Both the position numbers and the translations under genes were made by a program. The notes under the pieces are model-generated. The model was not told where the DNA came from, made no database searches, and was given only the letters and a program-made list of their open reading frames with translations. Positions 1 through 5,500 of a DNA stretch of 5,567 nt are shown here, one piece after another. How positions within the stretch are numbered: position 1 is the first letter of the stretch; every line of letters begins with the position of its first letter. The DNA comes from Muribaculaceae bacterium (GTDB lineage Bacteria; Bacteroidota; Bacteroidia; Bacteroidales; Muribaculaceae), in NCBI GenBank assembly GCA_021443235.1, contig JABUUJ010000043.1:38573-44139 (forward strand), in the 5' to 3' direction.

Positions 1-69
1 GTCGCTTCGCTCCTTAACCAGCTGATACAGGCCTACTCACATCTGCTGCCTCCGGCAGCTCTTTGTTAG
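1..69 (+). other. Window-edge segment: possible 3' end of an upstream gene, or a repeat fragment
   Basis: One frame is open from base 1 to a TAG at 67-69 (22 codons, ending PPAALC). Because it runs off the window edge it could be the tail of an upstream gene. I do not recognise the peptide. The segment is also rich in short palindromes (CAGCTG at 19-24, AGGCCT at 29-34, and the 45-59 hairpin), which fits an intergenic repeat or structured RNA equally well. The other two + strand frames close within the first 30 bases. No function can be assigned. Confidence 0.2.
45..67 (+). terminator. Candidate intrinsic terminator hairpin
   Basis: GCTGCC (45-50) pairs perfectly with GGCAGC (54-59) around a 3-nt TCC loop, and TCTTTGTT follows. 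A short GC stem with a T-rich tail would suit termination of a + strand transcript entering from the left. The tail is interrupted by G and the stem is only 6 bp, so this is a modest candidate. On the opposite strand the tail is not T-rich. Confidence 0.3.
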
Positions 70-134
70 GGCCAAATTGTATATAGTTGCCTTTGCTCAA
101 CCAATAGCATTAGGCCAATTCAAAATCCTTGCAT

Positions 135-146
135 CCCCTTTAGGGG
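135..146. repeat. Short palindrome CCCCT-TT-AGGGG
   Basis: CCCCT (135-139) and AGGGG (142-146) form a small perfect inverted repeat around TT. It resembles the core of the larger C-tract/G-tract palindrome at 371-392 (C-run, T/A centre, G-run), so the two may be diverged members of one intergenic repeat family. The loop is too small for a stable hairpin of its own. Confidence 0.35.
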
Positions 147-217
147 GCAGTATAGTCCATATCCAAAGGGAGAGGGCTATTTGCGTTGTTGATGGAGCTG
201 GCTGAGGATGGAAGTTG

Positions 218-225
218 TAACTTTG
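218..225 (+). promoter_or_regulatory. Bacteroidota-type -7 promoter box TAACTTTG
   Basis: TAACTTTG matches the Bacteroidota -7 consensus TAnnTTTG and is identical to the box in front of ffh. A -33 TTG at the usual 19-21 bp spacing is missing: the nearest TTGs end at 188 and 191, giving spacings of about 29 and 26 bp. If used, transcription would start near 231, about 45 nt ahead of the small ORF at 276. It could also give a long-leader ffh transcript. Confidence 0.4.
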
Positions 226-275
226 CGCCAAAAAAAACCTCATTGAAACCCTTTTAATTAGAAGTGAATGTAGAA

Positions 276-386
276 ATGAAAAACACCGATTTTTTTCACT
301 ACCCATATGCCACCGCCGTGCGGTTGAATCAAGCGACAGCAAAATATCACGGTGCAGTGGTGTGCATACCTCCCCCCCCTATATAG
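276..386 (+). CDS. Possible 36-residue small protein, function unknown
   Basis: An ATG at 276 opens a 36-codon frame (MKNTDFFHYPYATAVRLNQ...) ending at a TAG at 384-386. In its favour, a perfect -7 promoter box lies 51 bp upstream of the ATG, the leader is A/T-rich as in Bacteroidota genes, and the first ~29 residues have balanced, protein-like composition. Against it, the last six residues (IPPPPI) are simply the C-tract of a palindrome, and the stop codon lies in that palindrome's TATATAG centre, so the frame may be truncated by a repeat insertion. There is no signal peptide or membrane segment, and I do not recognise a family. It could be a real microprotein, a leader peptide, or part of a repeated element. 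Confidence 0.25.
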   Translation: MKNTDFFHYPYATAVRLNQATAKYHGAVVCIPPPPI

Positions 387-415
387 GGGGGAGGATATGC
401 CCAGCCGAATGCACC
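351..415. repeat. Large imperfect inverted repeat with C-tract/G-tract core
   Basis: The core arms are 364-382 (GCATACCTCCCCCCCCTAT) and 383-400 (ATAGGGGGGAGGATATGC), which are complementary apart from one extra T and two fewer C/G bases, and meet at a TATATA centre. Outside an internal loop the pairing resumes as GGTGCA (351-356) with TGCACC (410-415). The whole could fold as a ~65-nt hairpin in RNA or extrude as a cruciform. There is no T-tract immediately after it, so a plain terminator is less likely. It may be a copy of a dispersed intergenic palindromic element; copies elsewhere cannot be seen from this window. Confidence 0.6.
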
Positions 416-486
416 TAAATTTTTGCACCAATCGACTCGCCTCCCCAAAAAATCCATGGCAAAGAATTACAATTTGGCTCCTCATT

Positions 487-521
487 TGCCAAAAAAACTG
501 GGTGGGCTTGGGATTTTGGCA
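487..521. promoter_or_regulatory. Inverted repeat TGCCAAAA / TTTTGGCA spanning the ffh -33 region
   Basis: TGCCAAAA (487-494) and TTTTGGCA (514-521) are perfect 8-bp inverted repeats separated by 19 bp. The right arm lies between the -33 TTG (508-510) and the -7 box (531-538) of the ffh promoter. This position would suit an operator for a dimeric or looping regulator. The arms include A/T runs, which makes chance pairing more likely, and no regulator is known for this site. Confidence 0.25.
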
Positions 522-538
522 GAAATTCAGTAACTTTG
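508..538 (+). promoter_or_regulatory. Promoter of ffh (Bacteroidota -33/-7 type)
   Basis: The -7 element TAACTTTG (531-538) matches TAnnTTTG exactly, and a -33 TTG (508-510) sits 20 bp upstream, the spacing expected for the primary sigma factor of Bacteroidota. The start of transcription should be near 545, giving a leader of about 60 nt before the ffh ATG at 607. That leader ends in an A-rich stretch (580-606) with no strong Shine-Dalgarno, as is usual in this phylum. Confidence 0.7.
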
Positions 539-606
539 CATGATATTTTGGGCGCAATGGTGTGCCCGAGCAACAAAGACGCAAAAACGAAAAAACATAT
601 CAAGAC

Positions 607-1938
607 ATGTTTGACAATTTATCAGAGAAACTTGAGAGGTCATTTAAGCTGCTGAAAGGCCAAGGTAAGATCTCGGAGATTAACGTTGCCCAGACGTTGA
701 AGGAAGTGCGCCGCGCACTTATAGAAGCCGACGTGGAATACAAGGTGGCAAAGCAATTTGTCGATACGGTAAAAACCAAAGCCATGGGCGCCAACGTTAT
801 CAATGCGCTGAAACCAAGCGAATTGATGGTGAAGATTGTTCACGACGAGCTTGCCGAGCTCATGGGCGGCAAGGAAGAGGGTCTGAACCTTGCCGGAGCA
901 AAGGCCGGGCAACCAGCCGTAATCCTCATGGCGGGCTTGAACGGTGCCGGAAAGACCACAATGTCGGGCAAGCTGGCTCTGATGCTCAAGAACCAGAAGC
1001 ACAAGCCACTGCTGGCAGCATGCGACACGTTCCGCCCCGCCGCGATGGAGCAGCTGCGCGTGCTTGCCGAGAAAGCCGAGGTGCCCGTTTACATTGAGCA
1101 GGGCGCTACCGACCCCGTTGCCGTGGCGCAGAACGCGATCGCCCATGCCAAGGGCGAGGGCAACGACATCGTGATCGTGGACACGGCCGGTCGCCAGTCG
1201 ATCGACGAGGAGCTGATGGTGCAAATCAGGAATATCAAGGACGCCGTTAATCCGCGCGAGACTTTGCTCGTGATTGACGCCATGATAGGTCAGGAGGCGG
1301 TTAATACAGCCAAGATTTTCAACGAGCGCCTTGAGATTGACGGCGTGATCCTCAGCAAGCTCGACGGTGACACCCGCGGTGGTGCCGCGCTGAGCGTGCG
1401 CTACACGGTGAACAAGCCCATCAAGTTTGTGGGTGTGGGCGAGAAGCTCGAGGACATTGACCAGTTCCGTCCCGCCGGTATGGCCGACCGCATCTTGGGC
1501 ATGGGCGACATCGTGTCGCTCGTTACCCGCATGCAGCAGCAGTATGACGAGGAAGAGGCCCGCAAGCTCCAGAAGAAGATGGCGAAGAACCAGTTTGACT
1601 TCAACGACTTCCTCAAGCAGATAGGGCAAATCAAGAAGATGGGTAACCTCAAGGACCTGGCATCGATGATACCCGGTGTGGGCAAGGCCATCAAGGACAT
1701 AGACATTGACGACAACGCCTTCAAGGGCATCGAGGCGATTATCCACTCGATGACACCCTACGAGCGCGAGCATCCCGAGGTAATGAACGGCTCCCGCCGT
1801 CAGCGCATTGCCAAGGGCAGCGGCACCAGCCTTCAGGAAGTGAACCGATTGCTCAAGCAGTTTGAGCAAACGCGCAAGATGATGCACACGGTGAGCAACA
1901 TGAAGAACCCGCTGAAGATGATGCGCGGCCGTCATTAA
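607..1938 (+). CDS. ffh: Signal recognition particle protein Ffh (SRP54 homologue)
   Basis: Ffh is the GTPase subunit of the signal recognition particle. With the SRP RNA it binds hydrophobic signal sequences emerging from the ribosome and, through GTP-dependent pairing with the receptor FtsY, delivers the ribosome to the Sec translocon at the inner membrane. The 443 residues are a normal full length. The N domain (about 1-85) begins MFDNLSEKLERSFKLLKG. The G domain carries the P-loop GLNGAGKTT (110-118), DTFRPAA (140-146), DTAGR (192-196), SKLDGDTRGG (250-259) and GVGEKLEDIDQF (276-287). The methionine-rich M domain (about 297-443) holds the RNA-binding SRRQRIAKGSG segment (396-406). The frame stays open upstream to a GTG at 562, but homologues start at MFDNLSEKL, so the ATG at 607 was chosen. 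Gln197 follows DTAGR, where Leu is common. An intergenic gap and a weak terminator separate it from the next gene. Confidence 0.97.
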   Translation: MFDNLSEKLERSFKLLKGQGKISEINVAQTLKEVRRALIEADVEYKVAKQFVDTVKTKAMGANVINALKPSELMVKIVHDELAELMGGKEEGLNLAGAKAGQPAVILMAGLNGAGKTTMSGKLALMLKNQKHKPLLAACDTFRPAAMEQLRVLAEKAEVPVYIEQGATDPVAVAQNAIAHAKGEGNDIVIVDTAGRQSIDEELMVQIRNIKDAVNPRETLLVIDAMIGQEAVNTAKIFNERLEIDGVILSKLDGDTRGGAALSVRYTVNKPIKFVGVGEKLEDIDQFRPAGMADRILGMGDIVSLVTRMQQQYDEEEARKLQKKMAKNQFDFNDFLKQIGQIKKMGNLKDLASMIPGVGKAIKDIDIDDNAFKGIEAIIHSMTPYEREHPEVMNGSRRQRIAKGSGTSLQEVNRLLKQFEQTRKMMHTVSNMKNPLKMMRGRH

Positions 1939-1981
1939 CAACACGTCACGACATCAAGTTCTGGGCATGCGCTGCACCTGG

Positions 1982-2006
1982 CGGGCCGCCCGGAACTTTG
2001 TTTTTT
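1982..2006 (+). terminator. Weak candidate terminator after ffh
   Basis: CGGG (1982-1985) can pair with CCCG (1989-1992) around CCG, with the alternative pairing GGCG (1980-1983) with CGCC (1987-1990). GAACTTTG and a run of six T (2001-2006) follow. The stem is short and four bases separate it from the T-rich part, so termination may be partial. No better terminator is visible in the 77-bp gap between ffh and the protease gene. Confidence 0.3.
1993..2000 (+). promoter_or_regulatory. Weak -7-like box before the protease gene
   Basis: GAACTTTG differs from the Bacteroidota consensus TAnnTTTG only at the first base. No TTG lies at the right distance; CTG at 1972-1974 is the nearest, 18 bp away. 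Transcription from it would begin near 2007, leaving a leader of only about 9 nt before the ATG at 2016. It overlaps the candidate terminator, so the protease gene may have its own promoter here or be read through from ffh. Confidence 0.25.
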
Positions 2007-2015
2007 AGAATAGAT

Positions 2016-4352
2016 ATGAGCAGGTTGGCACTAAGCATTGCGCTTGCGGCACTGGCCCTGACGGGGCAAGCCGCGGCGATAGGACAGGAACAGGCACGCC
2101 AGGTGGCGCAGCAGTTCCTAAGCACTCTTGCGCGCACGCACGCGCACGACAACACACTCACCGCCGTCACGCCCACTGCAATGCGTGCGCCAGCAGCGAC
2201 GCGACAAGCCCCACCCTGCTACATCTTCAATGCCCGCGACGCCTTTGTGATAGTGGCTGGCGACGACAGCGGCGCCCCGGTGCTGGGCTACGGCGACAAT
2301 GCCACCATCGACCCCGGCAACCTGCCCGCACCGCTACTGCAACTGCTGGAGCAGCACGCCCACAGCGCAGCACCGCAACACATCGGCACACGAGCCGTCA
2401 CGCCCGTATATCCGTTGCTCAAGAGCAACTGGGGGCAGCATGCGCCCTACAACCTGCAATGCCCTGTGATCGACAGCGACAGCACGCGGGCACCCACCGG
2501 CAGCGTGGCGACAGCCCTCGCTCAAGTGCTCAACTACCACAAATACCCCTCCCGCCCTACCCGCGACATCCCCTCCTACTACTGCGAGCAGCTGCACCTC
2601 GACATCCCGCTCGTGCTGCGCGACACCTTCCCGCTGTGGTCGAGCGTGAAAGACTACTATAAAGCCGATGTCACCGACATGACGGCCACCGCCGTGTCGC
2701 AGGTGCTGCAATTCTGCGCACAAGCCATCGAGACCGACTATGGCACGCAGTCGAAAGCCTCGGCGCAACGCATCATCGAGGTGCTCCCCGACCTGTTCAA
2801 CTATGCCAAGACAATCAAGTACCTGCGCCGCAAGTATTACACCTCAAGCGAGTGGAACGACCTGATTGTCGACGAACTGAACAACCGCCGGCCAGTGATT
2901 TACCGCAGCGCGAGCTTTGCCGGCGAGAGCCACTCGTTTGTCATCGATGGCATTGACAGCGAGGGGCGTTTCCACGTGAACTGGGGCTGTGACGGCAGCG
3001 GCAACGGCTACTTCTTGCTCAACGAGCTCAAAGCCGACGACAGCCACGACCTGCTCGACACCGACGCGGCAATGATTACGGGCATCATGCCCTACACCAG
3101 CTCCTATGGAGTGCGCAACGACGGCACACTGGCGTTCTATGACCTCAGCGTCAAGCAACAACGCTACACACGCAGCACGGCGTCGGCTCCTTTCGACGGT
3201 GTTTCAGTCACAGGCCGTTTCAGCAACTGCGGCGCCTACTCGACTGCCTATGACATGGGCTTTGAGCTGGTGGGAAACTTAGGCCAGGTGCAACAATACA
3301 TCCTTGTGGGCACCGCCGACCCTATATCGCCTAACCGCGGCGTCACGCACGACTGGAACATCCCCATTGACGCGACACTGCCCGCCGGAAGCTACGAGTT
3401 GCGCCCAGTAAGCCGCCTCAAGGACGTTGGCAAGTGGATGCCATGCACAGGAGGCGAGGCCAACTATGCCATCGCCACCATCAGCGGCAACACGCTCACC
3501 CTCACCCCAATGGGCAACTCGGGCGAGGTAAGTCTTACCGTCGACAGCGCCACAACTCACGGTCCGGCACAAGTGGGCCGCGAGGAGGAAGTGCGCGCCA
3601 CGCTCACCAACACCGGCACCGCGACGATGGCCAACGTGTATCTGCTCGTCAACGGCAAGTGCGAGGACGCCACGTTGTGTCACGCCACGCCCGGCACGAG
3701 CGGCGACATCGCACTGCAATGGGTGCCGCAAGCCACCGGGCTTCACACCGTGTCGATAGCCACCGACCGCGAGGGCACGTCCACACTGTGGAGAGGCACA
3801 GCGACCATCATCGAGCCGCAACCAGCCACGCTCACGTGCACCGCGCCCAAGATGGTGGGAATTGTGCTGGGCAAAGTCATCAACAGCGGCACGTTTGAGA
3901 TGACCACCACAGTGACCAACGCCGGCACCCGCACCTACTGCGACAAGGTGGTGGCACACCTCTATCGCATGCTCAACGACAGCGTGAGCGGCCTGCACGG
4001 CGTCAAGGCGCAGGAGGTTGACTTGGCTCGTGGCGGCACTGGCGAGGCGAGATTTGCTTTTGGCAACCTGCAAGAAAGAGAAATGTTTTATGCCACAATA
4101 AGTTACTACGACAATGGCGCGCTGGTGCAGATGGCTGTCACGCCCACCTACACCATGCTGGGCGACCTGAGACGTGGCGACGTGAATGGCGACCACAATG
4201 TCGACATCGGCGACCTGAACATCGTCCTTAACATCATCCTCGGCCTTGACACCAGCCACTATGGCGGCCGCGACGACGTGAACGGCGACGGCGTCGTCGA
4301 CATCAGCGACATCAACATCATCATCAACATCATCCTCGGCATCCTAACGTAA
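2016..4352 (+). CDS. Secreted C10-family (streptopain-like) peptidase homologue with Cys-to-Ser active site and C-terminal dockerin
   Basis: This is a 778-residue exported protein of the papain-like C10 family (SpeB of Streptococcus, interpain A of Prevotella). A signal peptide covers residues 1-21 (SRLALSIALAALALTGQAAA), without a lipobox. A SpeB-type propeptide (about 22-125) follows, then the peptidase domain (about 128-360) with PLLKSNWGQ, YN, TGSVATALAQVLNYHKYP (161-178), SHSFVIDG with His306, and FHVNWGCDG (319-327). The nucleophile position in TGCVAT is Ser163 (AGC), and the second Trp of WGWGG is Cys325. Residues ~364-494 look beta-rich. Two CARDB/Ig-like segments (about 502-600 and 604-715) are suggested by LTNTGTA and VTNAGTRTY. 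A dockerin-like pair of calcium loops (DVNGDHNVDIGD, DVNGDGVVDISD) fills 720-774. The frame extends up to a TTG at 1998, but the ATG at 2016 places the signal peptide correctly. No type IX sorting domain is seen. Family assignment is firm; activity is doubtful. Confidence 0.88.
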   Translation: MSRLALSIALAALALTGQAAAIGQEQARQVAQQFLSTLARTHAHDNTLTAVTPTAMRAPAATRQAPPCYIFNARDAFVIVAGDDSGAPVLGYGDNATIDPGNLPAPLLQLLEQHAHSAAPQHIGTRAVTPVYPLLKSNWGQHAPYNLQCPVIDSDSTRAPTGSVATALAQVLNYHKYPSRPTRDIPSYYCEQLHLDIPLVLRDTFPLWSSVKDYYKADVTDMTATAVSQVLQFCAQAIETDYGTQSKASAQRIIEVLPDLFNYAKTIKYLRRKYYTSSEWNDLIVDELNNRRPVIYRSASFAGESHSFVIDGIDSEGRFHVNWGCDGSGNGYFLLNELKADDSHDLLDTDAAMITGIMPYTSSYGVRNDGTLAFYDLSVKQQRYTRSTASAPFDGVSVTGRFSNCGAYSTAYDMGFELVGNLGQVQQYILVGTADPISPNRGVTHDWNIPIDATLPAGSYELRPVSRLKDVGKWMPCTGGEANYAIATISGNTLTLTPMGNSGEVSLTVDSATTHGPAQVGREEEVRATLTNTGTATMANVYLLVNGKCEDATLCHATPGTSGDIALQWVPQATGLHTVSIATDREGTSTLWRGTATIIEPQPATLTCTAPKMVGIVLGKVINSGTFEMTTTVTNAGTRTYCDKVVAHLYRMLNDSVSGLHGVKAQEVDLARGGTGEARFAFGNLQEREMFYATISYYDNGALVQMAVTPTYTMLGDLRRGDVNGDHNVDIGDLNIVLNIILGLDTSHYGGRDDVNGDGVVDISDINIIINIILGILT
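4173..4349 (+). other. Dockerin-like module at the C terminus of the C10 homologue
   Basis: Two calcium-binding F-hand repeats, each DxNxDxxxDxxD followed by a helix ending in NIILG, make a type I dockerin-like module at residues 720-778. All expected acidic or Asn ligands are present in both repeats. In cellulosomes such modules bind cohesins. In Bacteroidales the partner is generally not known, so attachment to a surface scaffold or a structural role is inference. The two repeats are also similar to each other in DNA (AACATCATCCTCGGC occurs in both). Confidence 0.85.
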
Positions 4353-4363
4353 TTCACAACAAT

Positions 4364-5500
4364 ATGAGACACCTTGCACTAACTATTGCCATCGTGCTGG
4401 CATCAATCACCACCACAAGCGCGGCAACCATAACGGTTGCACAAGACAGCGCAACATGCATGCGTGGCGACGTCAACGGCGACAACTGTGTTGATGTGGC
4501 CGACATCAACATCGTCACCAACATCATTTTAGGCAACGACAGGGCCGAAAAATATGACGGACGCGCCGATGTGAATAACGATGGTGAAGTGAATATCGTC
4601 GATGTGTCACTTATCATCAACATTTTGCTCAACAACGACATCACAAGGCACTGGGACGAGATGCAGCTTGAGTCACATCGCGGATATTGGGATCCCGACG
4701 ACAAAACAATAGTTGAAAACACTATATCGGCGATACGCGCCGCAAAATCAATGGGTTACCAACTCATTGAGACCGATGTCGCCCACACCCTCGACAACGA
4801 GCTCGTCTTGTTTCATAACTATCGCGGCAACTATTATGGCTATGACGTGAGCGAGTTGTGCACTACCGGCGGCTGGATTGAGAACATGACGCTTGAGCAA
4901 GTTAAAAGCCTCGTTTTCAAGGATAACGATGTGGAGAAAATACCCACCGTGCGCGAGGTGTTGCTCACCTGCAGGCAACTGGGCCTGCTCATCGAGTTTG
5001 ACTGCTGGGGCCGATTTGGCAGCGACGAGCAAGCCCAACTTTTGTTCGGGCGTCTGTGCGACATCATCGAGGAAACCGGCATGAAAGAGATGGCAATGAT
5101 AAAATGCAGCATGGACGATGCCGAACTCATTGTGGAGACACTGGGACGAACCGGCTTCTGCCTGGGCGTGGGACAGTGGGCCAACGGCAGCACGTCGTAT
5201 GTTGAGGAGGAAGCCAATTTGGCATTCATCAACGCACTGAAAACCAAGTGTTACCGCATGTTCTGCTCTACAAAGTGGGACACCATTGCCAATTCAAGAG
5301 GCGACATCACCACGCTGGGCCGCACGCGCATCGACAACGTGCATAACTACGGCATGAAGATGCAAAACTGGACCATTGCCAAGTCGCGAGGCAGTGCCGA
5401 TGAAATAAAATCAAACTGGAAAACGCTGTGCAACTCGCTATTCGGCGCCGGCGTCGACATCATTATGACCAACGACATCATCCAGCAAGACCTAAAATAA
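4364..5500 (+). CDS. Secreted glycerophosphodiester phosphodiesterase-like protein with N-terminal dockerin
   Basis: This 378-residue protein starts with a signal peptide (about 1-20, LALTIAIVLASITTTSA, no lipobox). A dockerin-like module (34-90) follows, with loops DVNGDNCVDVAD (36-47) and DVNNDGEVNIVD (69-80). A GDPD-type TIM-barrel domain fills 100-378. Its family marks are HRG (105-107) with the first catalytic His, ENT (118-120), IETD (metal ligands Glu136 and Asp138), the second catalytic His151 in LFHN, LIEFD with Glu211, and a C-terminal WTIAK...GVDIIMTNDI (363-372) resembling the family's usual ending. GDPDs hydrolyse glycerophosphodiesters from phospholipids or teichoic acids to glycerol phosphate and an alcohol; the substrate here is unknown. 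His151 is followed by Asn where HD is typical. It begins 11 bp after the C10 gene and has no promoter of its own, so co-transcription is likely. The later part appears less GC-rich than the protease gene. Confidence 0.85.
   Translation: MRHLALTIAIVLASITTTSAATITVAQDSATCMRGDVNGDNCVDVADINIVTNIILGNDRAEKYDGRADVNNDGEVNIVDVSLIINILLNNDITRHWDEMQLESHRGYWDPDDKTIVENTISAIRAAKSMGYQLIETDVAHTLDNELVLFHNYRGNYYGYDVSELCTTGGWIENMTLEQVKSLVFKDNDVEKIPTVREVLLTCRQLGLLIEFDCWGRFGSDEQAQLLFGRLCDIIEETGMKEMAMIKCSMDDAELIVETLGRTGFCLGVGQWANGSTSYVEEEANLAFINALKTKCYRMFCSTKWDTIANSRGDITTLGRTRIDNVHNYGMKMQNWTIAKSRGSADEIKSNWKTLCNSLFGAGVDIIMTNDIIQQDLK
4463..4633 (+). other. Dockerin-like module at the N terminus of the GDPD protein
   Basis: Residues 34-90 of the downstream protein hold two F-hand calcium loops. 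The first 24 residues (from RGDVNGD to NIILG) match the first repeat of the upstream protein's dockerin at 18 of 24 positions. The second repeat is more diverged and has Asn77 at the ninth loop position where Asp is usual. An N-terminal dockerin directly after the signal peptide is less common than the C-terminal position. Confidence 0.8.

Larger units (their letters stand above)
70..530. other. Long intergenic region upstream of ffh
   Basis: No convincing conserved protein is visible on either strand. The longer open frames here (for example minus-strand frames over 97-342 and 258-584) have low-complexity or unrecognisable translations and run through palindromes. What can be seen is a set of short inverted repeats (135-146, 351-415, 487-521, and the distant pair 71-80 with 469-478), one promoter-like box at 218-225, a possible 36-codon ORF at 276-386, and the ffh promoter at the right end. 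The stretch is more AT-rich than the flanking genes. No tRNA, rRNA, SRP RNA or CRISPR repeat was found by eye. Confidence 0.6.

Noticed and set aside
562..606. Upstream GTG start giving Ffh 15 extra residues
   Set aside because: The extension (PEQQRRKNEKTYQD) is not part of the family. The ATG at 607 gives the standard N terminus and leaves a normal A-rich leader.
70..606. SRP RNA (4.5S) gene near ffh
   Set aside because: I looked for the conserved SRP RNA helix 8 core with a GNRA-type loop and saw no convincing match in the region.
557..655. 32-codon ORF starting ATG at 557 in the ffh leader, overlapping the ffh start
   Set aside because: No recognisable product, and it overlaps the conserved Ffh N-domain coding region. 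It most likely exists by chance, although a leader peptide cannot be fully excluded.
640..1944. 434-codon open frame on the minus strand across all of ffh
   Set aside because: It lies exactly antisense to a well-recognised gene, its translation is rich in His, Leu and Val without any family motif, and it is a by-product of the GC-biased third positions of ffh.
3434..3898. 154-codon + strand frame inside the C10 gene
   Set aside because: It overlaps the real frame, and its translation is almost entirely Arg, His and Gly, typical of a wrong-frame reading.
3279..4259. 326-codon open frame on the minus strand within the C10 gene
   Set aside because: Antisense shadow of a high-GC gene whose own strand has a signal peptide, peptidase motifs and a dockerin. 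The translation has no recognisable domain.
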